Made by a program: the position numbers and the translations under genes. The notes under the pieces were generated by a model. That model saw only the letters and a list, made by a program, of their open reading frames with translations. It made no database searches and was not told the origin of the DNA. From SICV01 sp964372375 (GTDB lineage: Archaea > Nanobdellota > Nanobdellia > Pacearchaeales > GW2011-AR1): DNA of 49,966 nucleotides. Positions 6,539-15,274 of the stretch are shown here, in pieces. The stretch spans positions 1 through 49,966 of the forward strand of contig CAYJQF010000003.1 in NCBI GenBank assembly GCA_964372375.1. The letters run 5' to 3'. Numbering within the stretch: the first letter of the stretch is position 1; each line of letters begins with the position of its first letter.

Positions 6539-8857
6539 ATGCGGCATCCTCATATTCCGCCCGTACAGGCGTTCTTCTCTGATTTATTACGTGCTCCCGG
6601 CATTGCAGGCAATCTTGATTTCTTAGATACGCTGCTTCGCTTAGGGCAACAGTATAAAGTGGTTGAGGCATTACACGCGGCAAAGGAAAAACAACACGAG
6701 CGGTTTACTTCGCTTGAAAAGGCATTAGCGAAACATCCCCTCGGTCCAGAAGGAAAATGGGTAACCGTACCGGAGATTGAAGCACTGCAATATGGCTATA
6801 GTGAAGAATCTTTAGCGAAAAAGTTGTGCGAACATAAGCAGGCATTTCCTTCACAGGAAACAGGAGAGGGAGCAAAATACTATCTTTGTCCCGATAATGT
6901 TGCTTTCTTAGATTCAACAGGCAAGTCACGGATATGGTATAAGTCCGCGCTTGCGCTTAAGCTAGCACGGGCAGAGTTCGAGGAAACGAAGAGCTGGATT
7001 TCTCAGCTTGAAAGAGAGCGTAAGGAAGAAAAAAAACTAGGAGTGCAAGTAAAATCTCTTCCTAGAAAAGCGCTTGACCTTGAAAAAGGAGTCCGTCTCA
7101 GCGTGCGGCAAATAAAAGAATACGGTTCCACTATTAAATATCAAGTAAACATAGGCGCAAAAATGAGAAAACATAAAGAAGAATTGCATGCACAGAAGGA
7201 AGGACATGCATGGTTTGCTACGATTACAAATGCAAACTGCCATCTCGTAGGGCTTGCTCATCTGCGTAACGAAGATGCAAAAGCAAAAGTGCTTGATTCC
7301 TTACTGCCTGTAAATGGAAAACCATATACGCTATACGGGGACAGCGGTCTTTGGATGGATGTTGCAGAAATTAAAGAACAAGGATCCGCTTTCCATGAAT
7401 CATATCTGCGTCTTAAACTACATAAGGAAGCGAGCTTTCACGCTGAAAAAGTAGGGAAACAGTTATGCGCCTGGATTACCCCTTTTAATTTTGAACGTGC
7501 AGACCTGCCGTATTTCCCCGGTGCCCCTATTCTGCCAGAACCTGCCCTAACTAAGCAGACAGCAATGCAGGAGACAGATGCTGAGCATACCCAAGCAACA
7601 GCTAACGGATTGCCCGATATCTACCGTGATGAGAAAGGCACCGTATGGGGAAAAAGAAAGGCATTATTCGATTTGGGACCAACGCGTGCATCTGCAAATT
7701 CATTATATCAATATTTTCACGCTAACAAAGAGAGATTTAGCCAGAGAAGAGTAGGCAAGCGAGAGACTTGGTTTGGCATCACGCCAGAAAATGCGAGTGA
7801 AGCAGGCTTCACTACGTGGCCTCCTGCAACTTTCTCACAACTTGAATGTATAGTACAAGGAGCAGGTACAGCAGTTCAAGCAGAGCAAGCTCAGCCTGCT
7901 CCAACAGCATCTGAACCAAAAGCGCCAGCTCATCCGCAACAACATACACACTATATTCCTCTCGCAGAGAAACTTGCTGCGGAACGAACAGATGTCTTTC
8001 TTGTCGATAAAGCTGCATTCAAACTCGATCAAGGAAGATCGTATCCGATTACTTTAGTCCGAAGAGGATTACAGCAGCTTGATAAAGAAATGTTTACTCA
8101 ACCTATTGTTGACCGAGCATTACAGTACATGCGCGCGAACACACACGTACAAGGAAACGAGTTAATTCCTTTCTTGGATAAAGTGCGAGGCATACTTCCG
8201 CTCTTATCAAAGGGAACAAAGAAAAAGCTTGAAGCGGAAGTCTCAGGAGGCTTCCAATGCTCTGATGCGTTTCTGGCAGAAATGCCAACAAATATTCATT
8301 ACCAGCGGTTTGTACATACTTTCCCAGAAGTCTTAGGTGATACTGCGTATATTATCGCTGGAGAACTCGGCAGTCTTGTGTTAAGTGTCCGTATTCATGA
8401 AGATATACATCTGAAGCCTGATTCTTCCCAGCAACAGAGGCGAATAGACTCTGCACTCTATCCGAAAGATGCCGAAGCACTTGCAGCATTAGAGAGCTTC
8501 AAAGACCAGCTAGTCCAACAAAGGTTAGTGCCCACGTTTGAAGCACACACTCGCCTCTTAGAGCTCGGCGTGCTCAGCCATAGTTCGCGGGATGCAGTTA
8601 CGCGCTCATACACCAGATTCATCGAGGAGATGAAAGGATGGCAGTTCTATCCGTTCCCTCCCTTGAGAAAATCACTAGGGCTTGACTGGAACGAATTTAA
8701 CGCCCGTTACCTCAGTATGCTTGAAAAAGAAGGTCTGGTAAAAGATTTAGCTAAAGCTACAAGCAAGGGAGAGCACTTTTATGTCGCAAAGCAGGGGCAG
8801 GGACATGTTATCGAAGCGAAGATACGAGGCTTAGTAAAACAAATGCAAACAGTCTAA
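6539..8857 (+). CDS. Large orphan protein with four repeated HTH-like modules
   Basis: A 772-aa soluble protein I do not recognise. It contains four imperfect modules of about 55-60 residues near positions 71-123, 183-240, 268-325 and 366-425. Each runs: aromatic/hydrophobic start, E-I or equivalent, a glycine turn, a helix, H/N-K-x2-F, a G-K pair, then W/Y-x-ITP-x-N-like strand and an L/F-rich end (for example WMDVAEIKEQG, LHKEASF, VGKQLCAWITPFNF). This helix-turn-helix plus wing rhythm suggests DNA- or RNA-binding modules. A Gln/Ala/Pro-rich linker (about 440-470) leads to a helical C-terminal half that ends in another winged-helix-like segment (about 700-760). Its promoter is duplicated upstream of the 52-aa ORF. 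Confidence 0.7.
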   Translation: MRHPHIPPVQAFFSDLLRAPGIAGNLDFLDTLLRLGQQYKVVEALHAAKEKQHERFTSLEKALAKHPLGPEGKWVTVPEIEALQYGYSEESLAKKLCEHKQAFPSQETGEGAKYYLCPDNVAFLDSTGKSRIWYKSALALKLARAEFEETKSWISQLERERKEEKKLGVQVKSLPRKALDLEKGVRLSVRQIKEYGSTIKYQVNIGAKMRKHKEELHAQKEGHAWFATITNANCHLVGLAHLRNEDAKAKVLDSLLPVNGKPYTLYGDSGLWMDVAEIKEQGSAFHESYLRLKLHKEASFHAEKVGKQLCAWITPFNFERADLPYFPGAPILPEPALTKQTAMQETDAEHTQATANGLPDIYRDEKGTVWGKRKALFDLGPTRASANSLYQYFHANKERFSQRRVGKRETWFGITPENASEAGFTTWPPATFSQLECIVQGAGTAVQAEQAQPAPTASEPKAPAHPQQHTHYIPLAEKLAAERTDVFLVDKAAFKLDQGRSYPITLVRRGLQQLDKEMFTQPIVDRALQYMRANTHVQGNELIPFLDKVRGILPLLSKGTKKKLEAEVSGGFQCSDAFLAEMPTNIHYQRFVHTFPEVLGDTAYIIAGELGSLVLSVRIHEDIHLKPDSSQQQRRIDSALYPKDAEALAALESFKDQLVQQRLVPTFEAHTRLLELGVLSHSSRDAVTRSYTRFIEEMKGWQFYPFPPLRKSLGLDWNEFNARYLSMLEKEGLVKDLAKATSKGEHFYVAKQGQGHVIEAKIRGLVKQMQTV

Positions 8858-8860
8858 CAA

Positions 8861-8874
8861 AACCTTTTTAACGC
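8861..8874 (+). promoter_or_regulatory. TATA-like box of tRNA-Leu
   Basis: AACCTTTTTAACGC sits about 23-36 bp before the tRNA 5' end at 8897 and just after the stop of the 772-aa gene, as expected for an archaeal tRNA promoter. Confidence 0.4.
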
Positions 8875-8896
8875 TTGGTTTGTCATGATAGGGTAC

Positions 8897-9021
8897 GCGA
8901 GGGTAGCAAAGTGGTCAAATGCGCGAGACTTAAGATGTCGCTTTCTCATGAGAGAAAGTAGTTGCGAGATGGGAAATCTCGTGGCTTAGTGCCTTCGGAG
9001 GTTCAAATCCTCCCCCTCGCA
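8897..9021 (+). tRNA. tRNA-Leu (UAA) with intron
   Basis: The acceptor stem GCGAGGG (8897-8903) pairs with CCCTCGC (9014-9020), with discriminator A at 9021 and no encoded CCA. The D arm (GCA/TGC), the anticodon stem CGAGA/TCTCG (8924-8928 with 8977-8981), a long variable arm with a GGC/GCC hairpin and the T arm GGAGG-TTCAAAT-CCTCC are all present. The anticodon UAA is at 8931-8933, and the long variable arm fits leucine. The anticodon loop is interrupted between positions 37 and 38. The mature tRNA is about 84 nt. Its 3' end is duplicated 92 bp downstream. Confidence 0.92.
8935..8975 (+). other. 41-nt archaeal intron in tRNA-Leu (37/38)
   Basis: Removing 8935-8975 restores a 7-nt loop CTTAAGA and a perfect 5-bp stem. 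A bulge-helix-bulge can be drawn: central helix C8929-A8932 with T8970-G8973 (two G-U pairs), three-base bulges at both junctions, and an inner helix TGTCGC/GCGAGA with one mismatch. The intron also holds a 7-bp hairpin CTTTCTC-ATGA-GAGAAAG (8941-8958). This matches substrates of the archaeal splicing endonuclease. Confidence 0.85.
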
Positions 9022-9025
9022 TTTT
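9009..9025 (+). repeat. 17-bp direct repeat, copy 1 (tRNA-Leu 3' end)
   Basis: CCTCCCCCTCGCATTTT covers the last T-stem strand, the 3' acceptor strand, the discriminator base and four following T bases. An exact copy is at 9101-9117. tRNA 3' ends are the usual attB sites of archaeal integrases, so this is a candidate attachment-site scar. Confidence 0.8.
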
Positions 9026-9117
9026 TTATGAGGATTTGAACAGGTTCAAATACTGCATACTCATGAGAGTTGCAGTTACCGGGAACGCAGTTCACGAGGA
9101 CCTCCCCCTCGCATTTT
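9026..9117 (+). repeat. Scrambled tRNA-Leu-derived segment with second 17-bp repeat
   Basis: This 92-bp stretch looks assembled from tRNA-Leu pieces. It holds an inverted T-arm copy (GAGGATTTGAAC, 9030-9041) next to a direct one (AGGTTCAAAT), forming a palindrome; then CTCATGAGAG shared with the intron hairpin loop region; and finally the exact 17-bp 3'-end copy at 9101-9117. It cannot fold as a complete tRNA. No gene is visible from 9026 to 9213 apart from the promoter of the next ORF. Confidence 0.6.
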
Positions 9118-9213
9118 CTGTTTCTAGAGGTAGTGTGAAGCAAAATATAAACATTTCAATAGGTATAATGCAGAAGCTATTGAACATTTAAATCACAACA
9201 ATCTACAAAAAAG

Positions 9214-9615
9214 ATGTATGAAAAGAGAGATTGGTATGGTTTCTTGTTATTTTTAGCTTCCTGCCTCATACTGATTGATGGTTCGTTCGTGTATCATAAG
9301 GCATTTCCACTCTTTAAAGAAGTGAGCCTTACGTTAATTAGCATTTTTCTAGTAGTATTAGCGATTCTTTCGAGTATTGTTTCCCTGCATGATGCACACC
9401 CGCGCCGTTTTCTGTATATCTTCTGGAACCCGATTCTAGCAGGCGTTATCGGCACGTTTTCATTTTATTTTCTCTTCCAATCGCTCAGTTCGTTCAGCGT
9501 TCTAAGTATACTTGAGATAGTGTTAGTGCTTTATGCAGTAGCTGTTATTTATTATACTGATTTTTTAGCACGTTACTTTCAGATGAAGTCAGCAGAGGAA
9601 GAGCAAAATACCTAG
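9214..9615 (+). CDS. Four-helix integral membrane protein, unknown function
   Basis: A 133-aa hydrophobic protein with about four membrane segments (near residues 9-27, 37-57, 70-90 and 96-118), short loops and an acidic C-terminal tail (SAEEEQNT). No conserved catalytic residues are evident and I cannot assign a family. A TATA-like ACATTTAAATC box lies about 20-29 bp before the ATG. The frame closes with TAG. It is convergent with another small membrane-protein gene, with an 11-bp gap. Confidence 0.65.
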   Translation: MYEKRDWYGFLLFLASCLILIDGSFVYHKAFPLFKEVSLTLISIFLVVLAILSSIVSLHDAHPRRFLYIFWNPILAGVIGTFSFYFLFQSLSSFSVLSILEIVLVLYAVAVIYYTDFLARYFQMKSAEEEQNT

Positions 9616-9625
9616 GAAACAACAC

Positions 9626-9823
9626 TTAGTGCTTCGGTTGGCTTATCACAACTAACCACAAACCAAGAAGCGTTCCAATAACCCCTTCTAAGATGTGGAG
9701 CCAGTGAATTTCATCGTCAATACCAATTGCATCGCTTACCGTGTGATGGTACGCATGAGGCAAGAGGAGCCAGAGCAGGCCGAGAAAGAGAATAATACAG
9801 CCGAGCCAGTATTTCCAGTTCAT
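9626..9823 (-). CDS. Small two-helix membrane protein
   Basis: A 65-aa protein with two hydrophobic helices: residues about 5-22 (WLGCIILFLGLLWLLLP) and 42-60 (ILEGVIGTLLGLWLVV). A histidine/aspartate-rich loop (AYHHTVSDAIGIDDEIHWLH) joins them, and this loop could bind metal. Family unknown. An AT-rich region upstream (9825-9860) could hold its promoter. Coding potential is supported by the clear membrane topology and the fit between neighbours. Confidence 0.55.
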   Translation of the reverse strand: MNWKYWLGCIILFLGLLWLLLPHAYHHTVSDAIGIDDEIHWLHILEGVIGTLLGLWLVVISQPKH

Positions 9824-9955
9824 ATACTTTCAAAGCAATTACTATTTTTAAAATATATGCTCATTATTTTCTACTATCCTCCCGCTTGCTGTAGGAAATG
9901 ATAATAGAAAGTGATTAACGATAGTATGCGAGTACTAGTGGTGGCTGTAAGGTCT

Positions 9956-10714
9956 TCATTCTAGGAACAGTTTCTGGTAATTTGCACAGAGTGCTTGTGT
10001 AACTTCTTCCAGGGAAACATGTTTTGCCTGTGCAAGCACGTTATAGCTGGTACTAACATTTCCTGGCTCATTGGTGATTCCTTTGCCCTTATCAGGGTGC
10101 AAAAAGGGAGCATCAGTTTCGCAAAATACCTGCTCTAAAGGAACAAGCAAGGCATATTCTTGGAATTGTGTTGCATAGGCAGCACTAGTCGGTATTGTTA
10201 AATACCATCCGTTTTGTATTATTCGTTCAACAAGTTTTCTCTTCCCAGAGAAGCAGTGCATAATCACCTTTTTCGCCTTATACTTTTCTAATAATTCTAT
10301 GCATGCAAGCTCTGCTTTCCTACTGTGTACAATAATCGGCTTATCGAGCTCAATGCCTACTTTGATTAATTGAGAAAATACTCGTGCCTGCGTTTCATGC
10401 TCGTCCTCATCTTCCTTGAAATCCATCCCTACTTCACCTATCGCAACTATCTTTTCTTTGTTCTTTCTAATAAAGGTTAGTTCTTCTTCTAGTTCTTTGT
10501 TGCTCATCTGCAGGGCATCAATTGGATACAAGCCCAAAGCAGCTTTAACTTCAGGATACTGTTGAGCCAATTCGAGCGCCTTCCTGTTGGTCTCTTTGTT
10601 TGTGCCCTGAGTAACAATAATACCCGCGCCTGCTTTTTTCGCTTTGGCTATAACAGCAGGAATGCCTTTACACAGGTCCAAGTGACAATGCACATCGATA
10701 AAGCAGGGTTTCAT
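9956..10714 (-). CDS. tatD: TatD family metal-dependent hydrolase/DNase
   Basis: A 252-aa amidohydrolase-fold protein of the TatD family. Metal-binding motifs are present in order: HCHLD (residues 9-13), GEVGMDF (about 97) with the bridging Glu, IVHSRKAE (about 128), IMHCFSG (about 152) and CETDAPFLHP (about 200). The usual GIHPH reads GLYPID, so one substrate-site histidine is replaced. TatD enzymes are 3'-5' exonucleases acting in DNA repair or RNA quality control. The gene lies 30 bp downstream of a TrmB-type regulator and shares its strand. Confidence 0.9.
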   Translation of the reverse strand: MKPCFIDVHCHLDLCKGIPAVIAKAKKAGAGIIVTQGTNKETNRKALELAQQYPEVKAALGLYPIDALQMSNKELEEELTFIRKNKEKIVAIGEVGMDFKEDEDEHETQARVFSQLIKVGIELDKPIIVHSRKAELACIELLEKYKAKKVIMHCFSGKRKLVERIIQNGWYLTIPTSAAYATQFQEYALLVPLEQVFCETDAPFLHPDKGKGITNEPGNVSTSYNVLAQAKHVSLEEVTQALCANYQKLFLE

Positions 10715-10744
10715 ACAACCAAGACAGAAAGTAGGTTTTTAGAA

Positions 10745-11560
10745 TTATCTAATCTTGCTCAATGGAATAAACTCATTCCAGGCAACTTCAAAGAGTTGTT
10801 CCAATGCTTTGGCGAAGAATTCAGTGGAAAGCCAGACTGCCACATCATAATTGGGGTGCACTGATTTGTCATCAAGGAGCATAAACATGACTTGATTACT
10901 ATCAACAATGGCAAATCGCCCCTGCAGGCCTTTCACACCTCGAACCTCAGCAACCTTGGCAAATTCCTTCGCAATCTTTATATTTTCGCTGCTCAAAGGA
11001 GCGGCAATTTTAATGCTCACACCGCGTTTTTTAGCTTTTTCCAGCGCAGGCAGTAAAATTTCCAGCTTTCGGTTCAAGCCATCTGCAGTAGTAACGAGAG
11101 TAACGCTCTTTTCTGCAGAACGGATCATCATATCCAGATGATTGTACATATTTTGCCTGCCTCGTAAGCTGCCTGAAAGATCTGAAGGCTCAACAAACTT
11201 GATGCCATTCGTAAATAAGTTGGTCAATTCGTCAAGCACTTCATCATTTCTTAATTTTTCAAGGCGCTTTGACTTCTCCTGTGCATCTACAATCAGATTT
11301 TTCTTCACCCGCTCAACCACTTCTTCTGGTTTTAAGGCAACGAACTTAATGGGCTTGCCAATTTTCATCACAATAAATCCTTTCTTCTCCAAACTTTCCA
11401 GGATGTCATAGGTTCTGCTCCTCGGTACGTCAGAAATATTGCTTAATTCTCCAGCAGTTGAGACGCCCCGGGACAGCAGAGCGGTCCAAACCTTTGCTTC
11501 ATAGAGGTTGAGGTCAAAAATCTTCCGCAGCCTGCTTAAAAATTCTTCTTTGATTATCAT
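10745..11560 (-). CDS. TrmB family transcription regulator
   Basis: A 271-aa protein with a TrmB-type winged helix at residues 10-75 (LNLYEAKVWTALL, then DVPRSRTYDILESLEKKGFI), a helical linker and a phospholipase-D-like C-terminal domain (SVTLVTTADGL, VSIKIAAPLSSE, GRFAIVDSNQVMFML). Archaeal TrmB proteins bind sugars and regulate transport or central metabolism; this effector is unknown. It is 41 bp downstream of ileS and just upstream of tatD on the same strand. The ATG is followed by a typical N-terminal amphipathic helix. Confidence 0.9.
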   Translation of the reverse strand: MIIKEEFLSRLRKIFDLNLYEAKVWTALLSRGVSTAGELSNISDVPRSRTYDILESLEKKGFIVMKIGKPIKFVALKPEEVVERVKKNLIVDAQEKSKRLEKLRNDEVLDELTNLFTNGIKFVEPSDLSGSLRGRQNMYNHLDMMIRSAEKSVTLVTTADGLNRKLEILLPALEKAKKRGVSIKIAAPLSSENIKIAKEFAKVAEVRGVKGLQGRFAIVDSNQVMFMLLDDKSVHPNYDVAVWLSTEFFAKALEQLFEVAWNEFIPLSKIR

Positions 11561-11601
11561 TCAGTTTTTCGACCTCTTCTCTTCTCTAAGCATGAGAGTA
11601 T

Positions 11602-14433
11602 TTAAATCTTTTCTGCTTGCACTATTCTAGAATTACGAAATTTTATGCCGATTCTTCTCTCTCGTATAGTAGAGACAATCGCACCGCTTGGTAGCTTATC
11701 ATCGGAAAAAACGACCTTGCTTGCGTTTACGCGTTCTTTCAGAAAAGCGATATGTTTTTTGAAATAGGCCAAAAGAGAATTATCCGCATAAATCTCGAGG
11801 GCTATGCGGTCGCTTCTTTCAAGGCCTGCTTCTTTCCGTGTCGCTTGGATTTTTCTTGCTAATTCCCGGGAGTAGCCTTCTGCTTCTAAGTCGGGCGTGA
11901 GTATAGTGTCTAGTGCTACTTCCAGGCGCTCTCCTTGTGTAACTTCTACTTTCTTAACCTGCAACTGTCGTGCGATTATTTCTCGCATGTCCTTCGACAG
12001 CTTGTTCTTCGAGGTTACCAGTGCTTGAGCAAGAGGCCATCGCAGGCCTAGTTTTGCTTTGTCCCGTTCTGCCAGGCCAAGTTCAACAATATGCAAAGCC
12101 AGAGCGAATTCTTTTTCAAGCGACGGAGTAATCTTCTTTTCATCAACTTTTGGAAAAGAACTTAAGTGCACACTTTCCTCTTGTACCGTTCCTTTTTTTC
12201 TCAATTCTTGCCAGAGCGCTTCTGATAAGAAAGGGATAAGAGGCGCAAGCAGCTTAAGCAAACCAATACGTATAGGGTGTAAGACAGAATACGTTTCATC
12301 ACTTCTTTCTCGTATCATCTGGATATAGGTTCTGCTCAAATCGTTCACTATGAAGTCTTCAATTTTTTGGACAACCGTGGTAAACGTATATGCTTCATAG
12401 GCTTCACTCACTTCTTTTACTAATGTGTTGTAACGAGAGAGTATCCAGTCATCTTCTTTTTCTTTAACTTGCTTTTTTTCCTGAAGCTGATCTACAAAGG
12501 CATGGGTATTGAGTAGAATACTTAATACTTTGCGTATTTCAACCATTTCTTCTTCATTGAACGAGAAGTCCTCTCCTTTTGAGAATTTTGCAAGGTAATA
12601 TCGTAAGTAATCTCTCCCATACGTACTTATTATATGCTCAGGATCAATGATATTTCCCAAAGACTTTGACATTTTTTTCTTTCCTACATCTAATACCATT
12701 CCATGCACCATTACGGTATCGAATGGTTTTTTGCCAAAGGCAATTTCAGACAGAATAAGCTGAGAATTCCACCAGCCTCGTATCTGATCCCTTCCTTCAA
12801 TATTAATGTTTGCTGGCCAGAATTTCTTGAACTTTTCTTTTTCTCTCGGATATCCTAATGCTGCCCAGCTCGATACCCCTGAATCAAACCAAACATCTAA
12901 TACTTCGGGAACTCTTTTCAATAATGTTCCAGACGGGCTTGTAATGGTAAGAGCATCAATTCCTGGTTTGTGCATCTCTATCTTCTTTGCCCCAGATAAC
13001 TTTTTCAGTTCATCTATACTTCCCACCACTATTCTTTCTCCTGTTTCTTCGTTACACCAGATAGGCAAGGGAGAACCCCAGTATCGCTGCCTTGAGACTG
13101 GCCAGTCGCCTATTCCTTCAAGCCAGGCTTTCATCCGTAGCTTCATCCAATCAGGTACCCAGTTTACTTTTTCATTCTCTTTCAGTATCTTTTTCTGTAT
13201 TTTAGAAATTTTAAGAAACCATTGCGGTTGGGAAATCATCAACAAAGGAGATTTGTCCCTCCAGCATAACGGATATTCATGCTCGTACATACGTTCATCT
13301 ATCAACGAGCCATCTTTTTTCAAGTCTGCAATAATCTCCTTGTCAACCTCTCTGGCTTTTTTTCCGGCGTATTTTCCTGCTTCCTCAGTCAACACTCCTG
13401 AAATCGTAACGGGGCTGGGCATGTCTAACCCATAGTCTCTTCCAACTTCAAAGTCTTCTTTTCCATGTCCAGGAGCGCAGTGCACCAGGCCGGTCCCCTC
13501 CTGAGTGGTCACATACCTCGCCGATAAAACAACTTTATATCCATTCTTAATCTTCAAATGCAAGTAGTGAGCAAGAGGATGCTCATACGCTAGGCCTTCC
13601 AACTTCTTTCCTTTATATTCATTCTTTACGGTAAATTCTCGCTCTAGCTTTGCCATAAAAGAAGGAACGAGCTCTTTCGCAATAATCCAATGTTCTCCTT
13701 CTTTTGTTTCTATTTCCTGATAGTCAACCTCTGGATGTACCATAACTCCTGTGTTTCCAGGAAGCGTCCAGGGTGTTGTAGTCCATATGATTAAAAAAGT
13801 ATTTTTCTTCTTTTTTACCGGAAATTTGACGAAAATAGACAGGTCTTTCTGTTTCCCATACTCAATCTCATTGTACGCGACCGCCGTTTCGCACCGAGTG
13901 CATACATGTACTGGATATTTTCCAAGATACAACAATCCTTTCTTCTCAGCTTCCTTAAATGCAGACCAAATCGCTTCAATATAGGCATTGTCTAGAGTTA
14001 AATAAGGAGTATTCCAATCCATCCATACACCTAAATTCATAAATTGTGCGTTCATAGTGCCTATATAGTGGGTTGCGAATTTTTTGCATCTCTGTATAAA
14101 CTTTTCAACTCCATATCTCTCTATGTCTTGTTTATTCTTTGAGCCAATTTCCTTCTCAACCTGAAATTCTATGGGAATTCCATGCGTGTCATAACCAGGC
14201 CTATCAAACACCGCGTATCCCTGTAGTCTTTTAACGCGCAGAGCAATATCTTTCAGAATTTTATTTAATGCAGTTCCAATATGGATATTGCCGGTTGCAT
14301 ATGGTGGTCCATCCATAAGATAGAATGCTTTGCCCTTGCTATTTTTCTGTACTGCTTTTTCATAAATCTTTTCGCTTTTCCAGAAGTGCAAGGTATGCAT
14401 TTCTTGTTCGCTGGCATGTTTCAAGTCTATCAT
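11602..14433 (-). CDS. ileS: Isoleucyl-tRNA synthetase
   Basis: A 943-aa class I aminoacyl-tRNA synthetase that charges tRNA-Ile. The HIGH motif appears as GNIHIGTALNK (about residue 50), followed by the isoleucine-specific GYDTHGIPIEFQVEK. The editing domain includes IIWTTTPWTLPGNTG and GTGLVHCAPGHG, and the KMSKS signature is KKKMSKSLGN (about residue 588). The anticodon-binding domain follows, and the C-terminus is short, without an obvious zinc ribbon, giving a slightly compact archaeal-type enzyme. It stands alone, followed by trmB and tatD on the same strand. Confidence 0.96.
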   Translation of the reverse strand: MIDLKHASEQEMHTLHFWKSEKIYEKAVQKNSKGKAFYLMDGPPYATGNIHIGTALNKILKDIALRVKRLQGYAVFDRPGYDTHGIPIEFQVEKEIGSKNKQDIERYGVEKFIQRCKKFATHYIGTMNAQFMNLGVWMDWNTPYLTLDNAYIEAIWSAFKEAEKKGLLYLGKYPVHVCTRCETAVAYNEIEYGKQKDLSIFVKFPVKKKKNTFLIIWTTTPWTLPGNTGVMVHPEVDYQEIETKEGEHWIIAKELVPSFMAKLEREFTVKNEYKGKKLEGLAYEHPLAHYLHLKIKNGYKVVLSARYVTTQEGTGLVHCAPGHGKEDFEVGRDYGLDMPSPVTISGVLTEEAGKYAGKKAREVDKEIIADLKKDGSLIDERMYEHEYPLCWRDKSPLLMISQPQWFLKISKIQKKILKENEKVNWVPDWMKLRMKAWLEGIGDWPVSRQRYWGSPLPIWCNEETGERIVVGSIDELKKLSGAKKIEMHKPGIDALTITSPSGTLLKRVPEVLDVWFDSGVSSWAALGYPREKEKFKKFWPANINIEGRDQIRGWWNSQLILSEIAFGKKPFDTVMVHGMVLDVGKKKMSKSLGNIIDPEHIISTYGRDYLRYYLAKFSKGEDFSFNEEEMVEIRKVLSILLNTHAFVDQLQEKKQVKEKEDDWILSRYNTLVKEVSEAYEAYTFTTVVQKIEDFIVNDLSRTYIQMIRERSDETYSVLHPIRIGLLKLLAPLIPFLSEALWQELRKKGTVQEESVHLSSFPKVDEKKITPSLEKEFALALHIVELGLAERDKAKLGLRWPLAQALVTSKNKLSKDMREIIARQLQVKKVEVTQGERLEVALDTILTPDLEAEGYSRELARKIQATRKEAGLERSDRIALEIYADNSLLAYFKKHIAFLKERVNASKVVFSDDKLPSGAIVSTIRERRIGIKFRNSRIVQAEKI

Positions 14434-14464
14434 ACTGATGAATCTTTCTCTAGCTTTTTATAGG

Positions 14465-15274
14465 TTACCACGTAAGCTTCCTGCCGCCTAATAGTTCCCG
14501 CACCGCCTCAATATCTCCCCTTCCAGTAAGATCAAGCACACTCTCATAAGACGGAAGCACTTTGCACAGCATACCCTTTTCTAATAAAAAGGATACTGCG
14601 CTGGGCAGCTCATATTCGCCTCTGACAGGATGCGGTTGAATACGAGCACACGCGGCTATAATTGCCGGAGTAAATCTGAAGCAATTCATGCTTACCTGCT
14701 GATACTGCTCAGCGTGTTCTGGTTTTTCAATAATGTTTTGCAATAGCCCATCCGTACATACTACGACTGCAAATCGCGCGATGCGTTCAGCAGGAATGTT
14801 ACTGTTTGCTACCAAAGCATTCTTGTCATAGCCAATCATATAACAGGATCCGGAAGGAGCTTCTCGTAATCTTTTGAGGTCGTGCACAGGGTAGAGATTA
14901 TCGCCATTAATCATACAAAACTCATCACTGCCTACAAACGCAGCAGCGGCTTGCAAAGCATCAGCAGTTCCAAGCGGTTCCCGTTGATAAGCGAATGCAA
15001 GCGCTACACCTCGCTGTTTAAGAGAATCCTGTTTGCCGAGATAATACGTTTCTATTGGTCTACTGTGCATACCAAGAACCAAGCAGATCTTTGTATAGCC
15101 TGCTTCCATTAAAGTACCGATACTGTAATCCAAGAAGGGTCTGCCTCCAATAGGAATAAATGACTTAAGGCCTTTGCTGGCAAGTTCATTCGTTGGAGCA
15201 TCTAATGCAGAAGGAGCTGGCTCTTGCATACGTTTGCCCAGGCCGCCTGCGAGAATGACTGCTTTTTCTATCAT
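14465..15274 (-). CDS. Sugar-phosphate nucleotidyltransferase (NTP_transferase family)
   Basis: A 269-aa nucleotidyltransferase. The N-terminal signature AVILAGGLGKRM is followed by KSFIPIGGRPFLDYSI, GTADALQAA and the metal-binding INGDNLYP, then IIEKPEH. These belong to enzymes that make NDP-sugars such as glucose-1-phosphate thymidylyl- or mannose-1-phosphate guanylyltransferases; the exact sugar and base cannot be read. An unusual insertion (about residues 17-33, Pro/Ala rich) follows the GKRM loop. Its ATG overlaps the stop of a small membrane protein gene by 4 bp. Confidence 0.87.
   Translation of the reverse strand: MIEKAVILAGGLGKRMQEPAPSALDAPTNELASKGLKSFIPIGGRPFLDYSIGTLMEAGYTKICLVLGMHSRPIETYYLGKQDSLKQRGVALAFAYQREPLGTADALQAAAAFVGSDEFCMINGDNLYPVHDLKRLREAPSGSCYMIGYDKNALVANSNIPAERIARFAVVVCTDGLLQNIIEKPEHAEQYQQVSMNCFRFTPAIIAACARIQPHPVRGEYELPSAVSFLLEKGMLCKVLPSYESVLDLTGRGDIEAVRELLGGRKLTW

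Noticed and set aside
2579..8857. Calling the accessory block a complete provirus
   Set aside because: No capsid, terminase or portal-like gene is recognisable, and no matching att pair encloses the block; a plasmid or virus remnant stays only a possibility.
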